A DNA stretch of 64,000 nt from Tricholoma matsutake (lineage: Eukaryota; Basidiomycota; Agaricomycetes; Agaricales; Tricholomataceae), in contig AP026538.1 of the NCBI GenBank assembly GCA_026075535.2, forward strand, positions 15,384,337 to 15,448,336. Reading direction: 5' to 3'. The notes beneath the pieces are model-generated. The model saw only the letters and a list, made by a program, of their open reading frames with translations, was not told the DNA's origin and made no database searches. This document shows positions 46,077 to 57,556 of this stretch, in pieces (positions within the stretch are counted from its first letter, which is position 1; each line of letters begins with the position of its first letter). The position numbers and the translations under genes are program-made.

Positions 46077-46500
46077 TATAAGGGCAACCTAAGCCTCTAG
46101 CAAAGGGAAATCTGAAGTTAAAATTATACTACATAATACAGGGATTGGGGACACACCTAGCAGAGGGAAATCCAAAGAGAAAACTCTAAGGATCCCCTTG
46201 CTGATGCCCAGTATATGTGAAGACCACAAAAATCAAATATAACCTAAAAATAGAAAAAGGCGGAGATAGGCGGATCAAGGCCGCCGAATGACATCATACC
46301 AAGGGGTAGGTGTCGGAAGGGGTACTCCGCCTCTAAATATAAAAGTGTCAACATGTACAAACATGATAGAAAGGGAAAATAGTAATAAAATCCGGAAAAA
46401 TCATAGAAAATGAAGAATAGAAGGAAATGAGGTGAGGAAAAATATAGGATGAACATAAAAAATAGGAAAAACACACAGGGCACCCCCTAGTCCCCTTACA
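46077..46500 (-). repeat. 5' LTR of element B
   Basis: 424 bp; TGTAAGGG...CCCTTATA on the minus strand; flanked by GGATC. Confidence 0.93.
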
Positions 46501-46505
46501 GGATC

Positions 46506-46762
46506 ATCAATGGGATTCCTAGGACCATTGACACAGTGTTGTCTAAATTCAATCTCGATGGTCAATGTATGGTATACGCTGTCTGTCCCACGTGTCATTG
46601 CACTTGCAAACCCAAATTTGACCTGGGTTCAAACATAGCTGTCTACCCTTCACAGTGCTCAAACAAACCCAATCCTGACTCTGACACATGTGACGAGCCT
46701 CTACTCCAAGCCACTCCCCACAATGATGCAGCCACCACAAAGCCCAACAAGACCTTTGTCTA
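46506..46762 (+). pseudogene. Tnp2-type transposase, piece 2
   Basis: It continues piece 1 in frame (VWIINGIPRTIDTVL) and has a Cys-rich motif CPTCHCTCKP with further Cys, a probable zinc-binding site. It ends at GTCTA, the target of the solo LTR. The join to piece 3 reads NKTFVYHHFHDYLAG in frame. Confidence 0.75.
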
Positions 46763-47530
46763 TGTTACAATTTTCCTTGTAACTCATGGAACCCGACCGA
46801 CCCGACCGACCCGACGATCCCCTCCAGACAGGAGGCACTCCATGATTCATGCCTAGGGCATGTCCTTGACACCACACACACACATGACGCATGCCGACTG
46901 AATGCATTTGATCCCCTTCCCGTGGAAGGCACCCTTGATGCATGGTGACTCCATGCACCCAAACCTACTCCCACACATGCTGTGATACAACAGCCCCCTG
47001 ACACAAGGTCCATGACGTCAGACTCTCATGATCGACATGCTGCACTGCAGCATGTCCTTGACATCGGATCCTTGACATCGGATCTGTGACATCGGACGCC
47101 TCATGCTAGGCATGAGGCTTATCTCTTATTGTTTCCTGACATGCTGCGCCGCAGCACTCTGTGACATCGGACACCTCATGCAAGGCATGAGGCCTATTGT
47201 TTCTATTCTTACTTGATATGTATCTATCTTTCCGATTGGACGATAAGGACCTCCCTCGTAGTATAAGTACTGCAACTCATAGTAGGGATGTCCTTAGTTT
47301 AGATCTAGGCAATCTACAGCCTTAACTTGTGAACTCACGAACTTACTCGAAACCACTAAGGAAGCCCCTTAGTGTGTGAACCTGAACAACTCTATGCAGA
47401 AGGCCTGCTAGAGTGCACTATCTCTCTTATGTTGGATGCTCCGAGTAAGACTAGTGCTGAACGACTTGTTGAGGAAGCACCTCATCAACAACATTGACTA
47501 GATCAAGTGGTTGAGGCTTTGCCCTTAACA
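46763..47530 (-). repeat. solo LTR in the Tnp2 pseudogene
   Basis: 768 bp; on the minus strand TGTTAAGGGC...TTGTAACA. Perfect 5-bp duplication GTCTA (46758-46762, 47531-47535). Same family as 5766-6471 in opposite orientation. Confidence 0.9.
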
Positions 47531-47535
47531 GTCTA

Positions 47536-48814
47536 TCATCACTTCCATGATTATCTTGCTGGATTACTTTCTCATCAGGACATTGAAGAACTCATGGACT
47601 GCTCATGCAATAATCTTATGAGGTCTATGAAAGATGGTCCCCCATCACTCATCCAGGATGCATTTCAGGCAGAATTCCTCAGAGACTTCAAAGGTCCCAT
47701 GGAGGGATGACTATTTGTTGACCGAGGAAATGAAGGCTGCTATGTCTTTGCATTGAATGTTGATTTCTTTAATGCTGAAGGCCTGACACAGTGCGGGGCA
47801 CGTACTTCATGTGGCATCATATCCTGTGCATGTCTCAATCTTCCACTCAACATATGATACAAACCCGAGAACATGTACCTTTCTATCATCCCTGGTCCTT
47901 GTGAGGCAAAGCTTACTGAACTTAATCATTATATACAGCCAATTGTGAATGATTTTGTCATTTCGTGGGAGCATGGAGTTCACTTCTCAAAAACTGCTAT
48001 GCATGCCTCTGGTCAGAACACTCAGAGTGCAATCGGTCTTGTTGTTTGTGATCTTCCTGGTGCATAGAAAGTTTCTCAGGCAGCCAGTATCAGCAGCCAT
48101 TTCTACTGCACTGTTTGCAACTGTTATCATCTAACTACCCTAGGCCACATCAATTTTGATGCTGCAGATTGGACACCCAAGGATGCCACAGAATTGCGTC
48201 ACCATGCTGAAGAGTGGAAAAATGTGCCTACTGCAAAGGATCAGGAGAAGGCTCTTAAATTGAATGGGATCCAGTGGTCTGAATTATGGCAGTTACCCTA
48301 CTGGAATCCCCCATGGCAGCTTGTGGTTGATTCAATGCATTGCCTTCTGGAGGGACTTACCCAGTTTCATTTTTGAGAAGTCCTCAACCTAACCATTGCA
48401 TCTGTGAATGATAAGCTGGATGTTGAATTTGCTTTTCATTATCCATTTTGTTTGCCAGAAGAGCATGAGGCAGCTTCAATATCAGTGAAGGAGTTCAAAC
48501 AAATATCGGGGATCCATGCACTGCTCATCTCGCCCATTGATGTCAATGAGTTGTCCATCAAGGAAAGCCTATCGCTTTTGACTGATAAGTTGCTGAGGAG
48601 TAACTTGGGTCCACTTTTCTTTGTTGCTTGTAATGTTGGTGCTGTTCCAGCAACAGGTCAAAGTGTGGATAATTGACTTGGCAGATCCACACCACTGGGG
48701 GAAATTACAAAAGTCCGATGGGCTAATGCATTGGTTGATTGGATAGGCTGTGTTTTCACTCCTCACCTCATATAATTAACAAATTGTATAGCGTAGATCT
48801 CAACCCATGACCAC
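47536..48814 (+). pseudogene. Tnp2-type transposase, piece 3 (core)
   Basis: The most recognisable segment: IIPGPCEAKLTELNHYIQPI (about 47880-47940), VVCDLPGA and KVSQAASISSHFYCTVCNCY (zinc ribbon-like), WSELWQLPYWNPPWQLVVDS and MHCLLEGLTQFHF (about 48270-48375). This layout is that of Transposase_21/Tnp2 in CACTA elements, which excise DNA. Stops at 47708 (TGA), 48066 (TAG), 48374 (TGA) and frame changes near 47830 and 48680 disable it. Fragment D begins at about 48815. Confidence 0.82.
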
Positions 48815-48823
48815 AATTTTCAC

Positions 48824-50146
48824 TTGGTCCACAAAGTGGGAAGCTTAATGAGGAAAGCAGATGCATTATCCAGACATATTGATCATAAGAGGGGGGTGGA
48901 GGAGGACAATAAGAATGTTACCTTACTCAAACCCGAATACTTTCACATTTGCACTATGCATCAAGGGCATCTATTAATAGATAGCTCAGAAGCAGAAATG
49001 TTGTCTAAAATTAGACAACGTTCAGAAATGGATGATGAAGTAGTGGAAGCCGTGAAAGCTCTGAAGGGAGAGAAGAAAGGCAATATTAAAGGAGATGAAT
49101 GGGCTGAGGAACAGGGGTTGGTGTTGTTTCGAGGAAAGGTGTATGTACTGAAGGATCAGGATTTGCAAAGGGAGATTGTCCGGTTACATCATAATACGCT
49201 GACTGCCAGACACCCAGGAAGATGGAAGACATTGGAATTAGTAATGAGAAATTATTGGTGGCCTGGAATTTTAAAGTATGCATTGGGGTATGTGGATGGA
49301 TGTGATACATGCATGAGGGGGAAGAAATTTCCAGAGAAACCTGCAGGAAAATTAATGCCAAACCCTATACCTAAAGTGCCATGGCAAGATATATCTGTGG
49401 ATTTTATTACTGGATTACCCGAAGCTCAAGGGTATGATGCAATATTTGTAGTATGCGACTGCTTCACAAAGGAGGTCCATATTATTCCTACTACTACAGA
49501 AACCTCATCATTGGGCTTGGCGCGCCTCTATCTAAATCAGGTATGGCAGTTACATGGGTTACCCGATACCGTTATCTCCGATCGTGGACCACAATTTGCT
49601 TCCGTGTTTATGCGAGAACTGAACAACATATTGGGGATTCAAACTAACTTATCTATGGCATATCACCCGCAGACTGATGGGCAGACAGAGAGAATGAACC
49701 AGGAGTTGGAGCAGTACCTATGTATGTTTGTCAACTACCAACAAACCAACTGGCCCAAATGGCTGGCAATTGTTGAATTTTCCCACAATAACAAATTCCA
49801 TTTGGCTACTTGTATGTCACCCTTTTTTGCAAATTATGGATATCATCCTTGCATGGGAGTAGAACCCAGAAGGGAAGTCAAAGTACAGTCGGTAGAAGAC
49901 TTTGTATCTAAGATGCAAAAGGTACAAGAGGAAGCAGAGGTGGCATTGAAGAAAGCACGTGATGACATGATGCGACACATGGATCGTACTCAACCACGCA
50001 CTCCAGAGTACAAAGTTGGTGACTTGGTGTGGCTAAGTACCAAGGACCTAATTATTCCACAACCTTTGAGGAAACTTATGGAGAAACAAGTTGGCCCATA
50101 TGCGATCTCTAAAGTGATCTCACCTAATGCAGTAGTGCTAAAATGA
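48824..50146 (+). CDS. element D RNase H end plus integrase (440 aa, open)
   Basis: The longest intact frame of this family here. It has VHKVGSLMRKADALSRH (RNase H end), LHHNTLTARHPGRW and CDTCMRGKKFPEKPAGK (zinc-binding; the second motif lacks the 4-nt deletion of C), VDFITGLPEAQG, ISDRGPQFAS and GQTERMNQELEQ (the D, D, E triad). Integrase joins the DNA copy to the chromosome. The frame ends at TGA 50144-50146 before the chromodomain, which lies at about 50265-50390 beyond two further TGAs. Confidence 0.85.
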   Translation: MVHKVGSLMRKADALSRHIDHKRGVEEDNKNVTLLKPEYFHICTMHQGHLLIDSSEAEMLSKIRQRSEMDDEVVEAVKALKGEKKGNIKGDEWAEEQGLVLFRGKVYVLKDQDLQREIVRLHHNTLTARHPGRWKTLELVMRNYWWPGILKYALGYVDGCDTCMRGKKFPEKPAGKLMPNPIPKVPWQDISVDFITGLPEAQGYDAIFVVCDCFTKEVHIIPTTTETSSLGLARLYLNQVWQLHGLPDTVISDRGPQFASVFMRELNNILGIQTNLSMAYHPQTDGQTERMNQELEQYLCMFVNYQQTNWPKWLAIVEFSHNNKFHLATCMSPFFANYGYHPCMGVEPRREVKVQSVEDFVSKMQKVQEEAEVALKKARDDMMRHMDRTQPRTPEYKVGDLVWLSTKDLIIPQPLRKLMEKQVGPYAISKVISPNAVVLK

Positions 50147-50553
50147 CCCTGATCATTCAAGATTGATCCCGAGATTAATGTATCCTGCCTACACCCTTAC
50201 CGCCCACCCACTATTCCTAGCCAACAAACTACTCCACAACCTCCGATAATAGTAGAAGGTGCTCCAGAATACGTAGTTGAAGAAATTCTAGACTCACGTC
50301 TTTGACAGAATAAATTGGAGTTCTTAATAAAGTGGAAAAACTATACCAATGAAAATAATTTGTGGGAGCCCGAAGAGAATTGTAAGTGAGTGCGCAATGT
50401 GATTGCCCAATTCTTTAAATGTAATCCGAATGCTCTGCGTTGCATTGCAAGAATGGTGTATGAGGGGATGAGATTCTGGCCTTACCAAAATTTCACAGAG
50501 GGGACAGACACAATATTTTCTCACCTGGAAGTCAAGGCATAAATGGGGGGTAA

Positions 50554-50955
50554 TGTTAGGAAACCACCCCATTACCTAATAAAATTTCATTTTTATTTTA
50601 TTATGTTGAATTACACTACATGATGCCAAATGACACTACACTTTGATAGCATGAGAATTTTATTTTGCAAGCATCAATATGTATGCACATGTACGAGTGC
50701 ATCGGTAACAATAATGTACAATATATGTAACATAGTATATAAACCCTAAATATACGCCTAGGGGACCCCAGTTGTGTTCTCTTAGGTATTCCACCTACAC
50801 TTTTGGTGTGAAAGGCCTTTGTCAACAAACTCACCTATTAATAACCCCTCGCATCAAAACTGTCAGTTCCCCCATCATGAGCGTAGATCCTGCCCCCTTC
50901 TTGTAGAGAGAACCTGCACGGTCTTAGCTAGCAGATAGTGGGTGTCACCCTAACA
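50554..50955 (+). repeat. 3' LTR of element D
   Basis: 402 bp; TGTTAGG...CCTAACA, including the same TATA box and GTTGTGTTCT segment as in element C. Confidence 0.93.
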
Positions 50956-51470
50956 GTTTCATTAAGGAGTGTAAAACAGTCTTTGACAGGGCCTTTGCAA
51001 CAGAGAAAGGTAGTGATAGTGTTGATGCACTGCCTGCCTCCACATTTGGCCCAGTTCCTCCTGAGTTGCACGGGCTTGTCAAAGACTGCAAAATTGCTCT
51101 TTGCACTTGACACCAAATTGGGAGTATTTTTTTTGCATGCTCATCCACACATCTTGGCAATAGTCTCGTTTTATTCTATCCCAGAGGTGGTACATGCTTA
51201 GTACCCATCCCTGGCTCCATCAAGTATATTGCCTCTCCTGCATCAGGCAAGGCACCATTCTATATTGTGCAACGGCAACTTGCAGTGTCACCCAATATTG
51301 TTGATCCTTTCTCTTGCTACCCATATTTCAAAGCCAAGATGTATTCTTCAAAGATGAGTGTTGATCTGGAGGTAGTTCATGTTGACTGGGTTGTGTCCCA
51401 TTTTGCCCAGTGGGAAGTGATGCAAGAACATGCTGTTATTTTGAATCTCTCTCGTGTATGATTTCATGTT
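50956..51470 (+). pseudogene. Tnp2-type transposase, piece 4 (C-terminus)
   Basis: Starts FIKECKTVFDRAFATEKGSD and, after a frame change near 51110, continues PIPGSIKYIASP, YPYFKAKMYSSKMSVDLEVV and VDWVVSHFAQWE to the stop after HAVILNLSRV. This matches the C-terminal style of mushroom Tnp2 proteins. Part of the coding between 48790 and this piece appears deleted. A repeat-R copy follows once the element E inversion is undone. Confidence 0.7.
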
Positions 51471-51504
51471 TTGCTTTCTGATACTTTCTACTACAAACTA
51501 CAGG

Positions 51505-54250
51505 AGTAATTCTCAGGTAGAATAAGACCATCGTCATCTCCCTATGCCTCACCTTCCTTCATTATCCCAAAAGCAGACCCCACTGTCCTACCACATTGGG
51601 TCAATGACTACCAACACTTGAATTGCTTAACTGTACCTGACAATTATCCGCTACTGCATATCGACGACATTCTGGCAGACTGCGTGAAGGGACAAATATG
51701 AGGCAAAATAGACATGATGAACTCATTTTTTCAAACATTGGTGAACCCAGAGCATGTGAAGTATATGGCGATGTTGACACCATTTGGATTGTGGGAATGG
51801 GTTGTCATGCCAATGGGCTTGAGGAATTCCCCTGCAACGCATCAGCAACGAGTGACACTGGCATTAAGAGAACTGATAGGCAAGATCTGCCACATGTATC
51901 TTGACGATATTATCATTTGGTCGGGGTCTCTGTCAGAACATAGGAAAAACGTAGCAAAAGTTTTAGAGGCGCTAGGCATGGCGCACCTTTACTGCTCAAT
52001 GAAAAAGTCGACGCTGTTTGCGTCAGAAGTGGATTTCCTAGGACATCACATTTCAATGAAAGGTATCGAAGCAGACTCCGCCAAGGTGACATGTATCCTG
52101 AATTGGCCAGCACCAACATCAGCAAAACATGTACGACAATTCTTAGGCCTAGTGCAATACATTGCACAATTCTTACCATCGCTTGCGGAGCATACTGTAG
52201 TGCTGACACTGTTAACAAGAAAAGAGTGCAACCGGGCATTCCCAATATGGACAAACATACACCAGTATGCATTTGAGGCTATAAAATGATTAGTGGTGAG
52301 CAGAGATTGCCTCACGACAATTGATCATGAAAAACCAGGAGAGAACAAAATCTTCGTAACATGTGATGCAAGCAAACGGCGAACAGGAGCAGTCTTAGCG
52401 TTTGGAGAAACATGGGAGATGTTGTGGCTGGTAGCATTTGAAAGCCGGCAGCTGAATAGCACAGAAAGAAATTACCCTGTACACAAACAAGAAATGCTGT
52501 CAATCATGAGAGCGATGTGGAAATGGAGAGTGGACTTACTAGGTTCGCACATTAACATTTTCACTGACCATAAAACATTGCAAAATTTTGACTACCAATG
52601 AGACTTGTCACAAAGACAGGCACAATGGATGGAGTATCTGTCCCAGTATGAGTACACGATTAACTATATCCAGGGAGATCAGAACACGGTCGCAGATGCA
52701 CTGTCCAGATTACCAGACACAGTTGACAAAAGGGAACCGACATTGAACGTCGCAGCAATTTTCGCAGTTGCAAGTGACCCAAAGTTGATCAGGAGAATAA
52801 AGAAAGGGTACCGCGTGGACAACTGGTGCAAAAGCATTTTAGCGGACTGGAAAAGAGGAGTGCTAGACAAAAAGCTAGAAATCACTGTACAAAATGGTCT
52901 CCTGTTCACAGGAACACGGTTAATCATTCCAAAGTACAAGCACTTACGGGAGCAATTCTTCCAACTAGCCCACGACAACCTAGGACATTTTGGAGCAAGC
53001 AAATTGTATGCGAGCTTGCACGATGAGTACTACTGGCCAAACATGAGGAAAAACTTAATGGAAGGATACGTGCCTTTGTGCCCTGAATGCCAGAGAAACA
53101 AATCCCGGACGTTGTGGCTGGCGGGGCCATTACACCCCCTGGCTGTTCCTGATAAACATTTTCAATCAGTGGCATTAGATTTCATGGGACTGCTTCCAAC
53201 GGATGATGGCTATGACATGATCGTCACAATGACAGACCGACTGGGAGCAGACCTACAGATGGCCCCTTGCACAAGTGAATTGATCATGGAGGAGTTTGCA
53301 GTGATATTTTTCGACAAATGGTTCTGCAAAAATGGATGCCCAGAAGAAATCATTAGTCACAGAGATAAAATTTTTGTATCAAAATTCTGGTGCGCGCTGA
53401 TGAAGATAACGGGAATAAAACATAAGATGTCCATGGCTTATCATCCACAAACAGATGGAGCATCGGAGAGGATGAACAAGACCATGATTCAGGCATTACG
53501 CTTCCACATTGGATGCAAACAAACGGGTTGGGTAAAGGCATTACCCAAAGTGAGATTCGATATTATGAATATGCTGAATGCGTCGATGGGTTTCTCGCCT
53601 TTTGTTTTGAAGACTGGAAGAGCACCACATTTGATTCCACCTATTATCGCTGCAGAGGAAAAGACTGAAGGAGAACAGACAATGGAAGTAGAAGCAGCAC
53701 AAGCCTTGGTGGAAACATTGGACCTAATAACGGAACAAGCTAGGGACACACTGTTAGCAGCAAAGATATTGCAGGCTCACCATGCAAACACAGAAAGAGG
53801 AGCAGACCCAAACTATAAAGTGGGAGATAAAGTAATGTTAGCAACGGGACATCGCAGGCAAGAATACACACAAGCAAAAAGCGGATGGGTCGCAAAATTT
53901 ATGCCCCATTTTGATGGACCTTATGAGATTACAAAAACTCACCCAGAAACATCTGATTATACACTCGCGATGCCTGGCTCATCAAAAGTTTTCCCAACAT
54001 TTCATGCATCCCACCTTCGGCTGTATGTGGAAAATGACAATGAGGAATATCCTAGCAGAAAGTTAGCAAAACTGGGACCAATTGTAATGAAGACTGGGAC
54101 CACAGAATATTTCATTGAGTGGATTATAGATGGTCAACCACGGGGATGAGGAAAACAATACCTCGTGCGATGGCTCGGATATGGACAGGACCACGACCTT
54201 TGGTTACCCCGAAGTGAACTGCTGGAAATGGAAGCCTTAGAGAAGTATGA
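51505..54250 (+). pseudogene. Ty3 element E pol (RT, RNase H, integrase, chromodomain), inverted half
   Basis: RT begins SGRIRPSSSPYASP at about 51513, with active site MYLDDIIIW (about 51893-51920); RNase H (VTCDASKRRTGAVLAFG) near 52350; integrase HHCC (AHDNLGHFGASKLY, CPECQRNKS) 52970-53105; catalytic VALDFMGLLP, ISHRDKIF, GASERMNKTM; chromodomain QYLVRWLGYGQDHDLW near 54157-54205. TGAs at 51699, 52287, 52599 and 54147 interrupt it; the last three fit CGA ancestors. It is on the opposite strand to its own gag half. Confidence 0.88.
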
Positions 54251-54296
54251 GAAGGAAGAGAGTTGAGAAGATGGTTTTGTTTGGAGGCACAGCGAG

Positions 54297-54528
54297 TGTA
54301 AGAGATCACATCTCTTACCATTCTACAAGCAACACCTCACTACTAGCGAATGCAATTGATGACTTGATGAACACGATCGATGACTTACCTAATGGACATG
54401 GTCACATGACCAATCACCGTAGTTCTTATTGTAAACAAGATTGTACTGTACTTTACTTTTCTAACCATACTACTTTCCAGTTTAGTTTGTTCGATTCATC
54501 TAAGTGTTTGAAGTAACACTTCATTCCA
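54297..54528 (+). repeat. 3' LTR of element E
   Basis: 232 bp; TGTAAGAGATCACATCTCTT at the start contains a 9-bp hairpin; it ends CTTCATTCCA. Matches 57325-57556 in inverse orientation. Confidence 0.9.
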
Positions 54529-54723
54529 AATGAATACAATTAATATTTTACCCAATTCTGGGACTGAATATATGGGAAATATTGATCTACATTTTTAACT
54601 GGGCTGGAATGCAATTCCGAATTAGTGATATTGAGGGTTTTTGAATTCATTGCCCACCTATTGCCCACCCATCACCTGTTCATCACCTACCCACCATCTG
54701 CTCTATGCCTTGTATTTGCCCTG
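54529..54723 (-). repeat. repeat R, copy 2, left part (carried along by the inversion)
   Basis: The reverse complement matches 5440-5605. On re-inversion it ends GTATTCATT at the LTR, completing the TCATT target duplication of element E with 57557-57561. Confidence 0.8.
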
Positions 54724-56769
54724 CCAGGTGCTGTTCAATTAAGGTTTTCCATCCAGGCCGGTATTTTTGTGGGCAACCATATGCTCGCGCTACCGAGACC
54801 AGTGCCCCAGGTAACAATTCAATGTTATGATAAATGTCGTGTGGCAGATCTTTCACGTGTGGTATGTCTGTTGGGAAAAGGTCTTGGTACTTCTTCTTGA
54901 ACTCCACGTCCAAATGCTGAAGTTCCGCCAGTGTTGCCAGTTGTTCAATGCATGTCCGCACCAAGCCCACGATATCAGGTCCACAGCACGTTTCTTTTGA
55001 GAAATCAAATCTTTCTGGGTTTTCGTCAAACAGCGCCTGTAGTTCAGTGTGCACTGCCTTTCTTTTCTGTTGCACTTCTTTTCGTCCTAGTTTCAGTTCG
55101 GTAGATTGCTGCTTGTGTTTTATCCATGGCGACGTCGGTGTCATTTTTCTCAGTGTGCATGGGTCCGGAGGATTTAGTAAATCATAGCTCGTGTCCTTCA
55201 CAATGGCTGTCCGTTCTTTCACGTCCACAACAATGTGATTCCTCACAAGGAAGTCCAGGCCTAGAATGAGATCCATGTGGAGTTGTGGACAAATAATTGC
55301 ATTCACGATGTGTGATTTCCATATGGCGTCTGGTGATTGTATGTGTAATCTACAGTAATGCGACAATAATAACATAGAGTCTGGTTTTCTCTGGTTCTTC
55401 GTAAATGCGCCTGATACACTCATTGCTTTGAACAGTTTCTTTGGTACCAACCCTAGTATCTCCACAAGCTCAGTTGAAATCAGAACTGGGGGGCAACCGT
55501 GGTCAATAAGGGCATCAATGGGGGTCGGCCCACAGGTGAGCGGCGCATCAATGCAGCAGGTCCACTTGAGATGATGTGGTAGACCCAAATGGAGGATACA
55601 CACTCATTTCCTTCACCCTCAGACAAAACATCTTGGAAATAGTCTTCATTGTCACTATCTCCGAACACTGCTGTGACATGGGTGGTCGTTGGTGCACCTG
55701 CTGTGGCTGAGCTAGTGCTGCGCTCAAAGGCAGCTTTTGCTCTTGTTGCATTCTCAATTGTAACTCCTTTGCATGCGTCCAAGGTCGCTCTGGCAATTGG
55801 ACATTCTCGCAACATGTGACCTGCATAAAAAATTCTGCATTTGTAGCAGCCTCTATGGATCAAGAGCAGATTCTTCTCCTCCTCCGTGAGTCAAGGAAGA
55901 GGCATTGTGTTGGTTGTAGAGGTGATACTCTTCACGGTGGTGGCCCCTGCTGTAGTGGCGGGCACTGCGGCAGTCGTTGCAGTTCTCATGCTTTTGGCTG
56001 CTTCGATGACCCATTGGTTGCATTGTAAGTTCAAGTCTTCTTCTAAGTGGCGGACTCGCTCCATCCATTCTTCAAGGTCCTTGATTGCATCGAGAATCCC
56101 AGTCGTTGCACCTGCTGGGATCCCATTGTTGCCATTGTACAGGTGTTTCAAGGCCGGGTTGAAGCATGGGATGAGGTGATGACAGAGATTAGCAGGTGTT
56201 ATGTAGTATCCAGATCCTTGAGCGGCGAGCTCGTCATTGGCATTGTGTACCTTGCTGATCGAGGTGAGGAACACTGTGTTCCCCTGCATAGCGATCTGGT
56301 CTTGTACGAGCTCATCTTCCCATGAGCGCACTAGAAACTTCCCTCTGAATTCTGCCATAAATTCTTTGAATGTCAACAAGAGCAGCCGATCCTCATTTGC
56401 TGTTACCCAGGACTGTACAGACGTGGCTTCGAAGTTGTAAATGATTTTGCTGACTTGGTCATTGGCCATGATACTCTTATTAGTGAAGTATCAGCGACAG
56501 GCAGTTTCAAACCCTCAGAGTACCTGAATGCTTAGTGATCCAGCTGTTAACAATGGGGCCACATTTGCAGATCCTTGTCTGACTTTGGCAGGGGCATACA
56601 GTGGTTCAATGAGTGGAGGCATTGATTGTGCTGGATAAGGTTCGTCATCTGAATCTTTGCTTATGGTGGATGTATGCACGTTACGAGGAATGTTAGGTGC
56701 TGGTACGGTTATCAGGGATGGAAGGGGGTCAGGTGTAGGAGATGGTGTTAAGGTCGAGATGTTGGACAA
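54724..56769 (-). pseudogene. Ty3 element E gag-protease half
   Basis: On the minus strand: Gag from 56769 with a TGA at about 56515 (SIQVL-GFETACRRYF) and a capsid segment (QVSKIIYNFEATSVQSW); knuckle CYKCRIFYAGHMLREC near 55820; protease-like domain ALIDHGCPPVLIS (DHG where DSG/DTG is usual, seen in some fungal Ty3); and the very start of RT (KTLIEQHLAG) at about 54724. It stops exactly where the plus-strand RT resumes at 51513. Confidence 0.82.
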
Positions 56770-57324
56770 GGCGGGGTGGACAAGGTTCGGTGGTCAATTT
56801 TGTAACTGTCGTGTGCGGCTTCGTGTGGTCAATGCAGTCGCTTGCAAAGGTCATCGAGACAGTTTGCTGGTGGTGGTATGGTTTACGGTGTCAGAGAAAT
56901 TTGTGGTTCATGGTGTATGCAAGGTAAGTGGTGGGTAGTGTGATGATGGGAGTCTGTATGATTTCCTATGCTTTTATAGATCAAGATGGCTCGCCCAGCT
57001 CAATACTTTTGGCTGGGGCAATATCTTTCTTTTGGGGGATCCTCCTTTAGCAATCGTGTGTCTATCCCAGTCGAACGGTCAAGGAAATGCTTCTTATCTT
57101 GGTGTGCTTCTCGCCAAGTTCATAAGGTGTCATCAATAGTTTTATTATCTTATCTTCTAGTGTGGTTCCCGTGTATAGTTTCCTTATTGGCCAGAACCTA
57201 GGTGCTGGCAATGTTGCGGGTCTGGATGGGAAAAAAAAAATGCTTCTTTTGGGGGGGTTTCCTTCATTTGCATTGGTTGTGTAGGTTTCACTCATAGGTT
57301 TCTAGTTTCGAGTTTAAAAAAAAG
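56770..57324 (-). other. element E leader between 5' LTR and gag
   Basis: Noncoding; no convincing primer site found. A poly-A/T run lies directly inside the LTR (57312-57324). Confidence 0.5.
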
Positions 57325-57556
57325 TGGAATGAAGTGTTACTTCAAACACTTAGATGAATCGAATGAACTAAACTGGAAAGTAGTATGGTTAGAAAAGTAA
57401 AGTACAGTACAATCTTGTTTACAATAAGAGCTATGGTGATTGGTCATGTGACCATGTCCATTAGGTAAGTCATTGATCGTGTTCGTCAAGTCATCAATCA
57501 TGTTCACTAGTAGTGAGGTGTCACTCATAGAATGGTAAGAGATGTGATCTCTTACA
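57325..57556 (-). repeat. 5' LTR of element E
   Basis: 232 bp, ending at 57556 with TGTAAGAG on the minus strand; flanked by TCATT (57557-57561). Confidence 0.9.

Larger units (their letters stand above)
34279..46500 (-). mobile_element. Ty3 chromovirus (Tf1/sushi-like) element B, split by element C
   Basis: LTRs are at 34279-34705 and 46077-46500, with a perfect duplication GGATC (34274-34278, 46501-46505). The polypurine tract lies at about 34706-34721. Order on the minus strand is gag, protease, RT, RNase H, integrase, chromodomain. Element C sits within integrase (35697-41890). Without C and one AGGTA the element is about 6.0 kb. It lies inside the Tnp2 pseudogene. Confidence 0.95.
48815..50955 (+). 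mobile_element. 5'-truncated Ty3 element D (same family as C)
   Basis: It starts abruptly inside RNase H (TTTCACTTGGTCCACAAAG) and runs through integrase to a 3' LTR at 50554-50955. It is collinear with 39778-41890 of element C. No 5' LTR, gag or protease, and no target duplication found at the truncated end. Confidence 0.9.
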
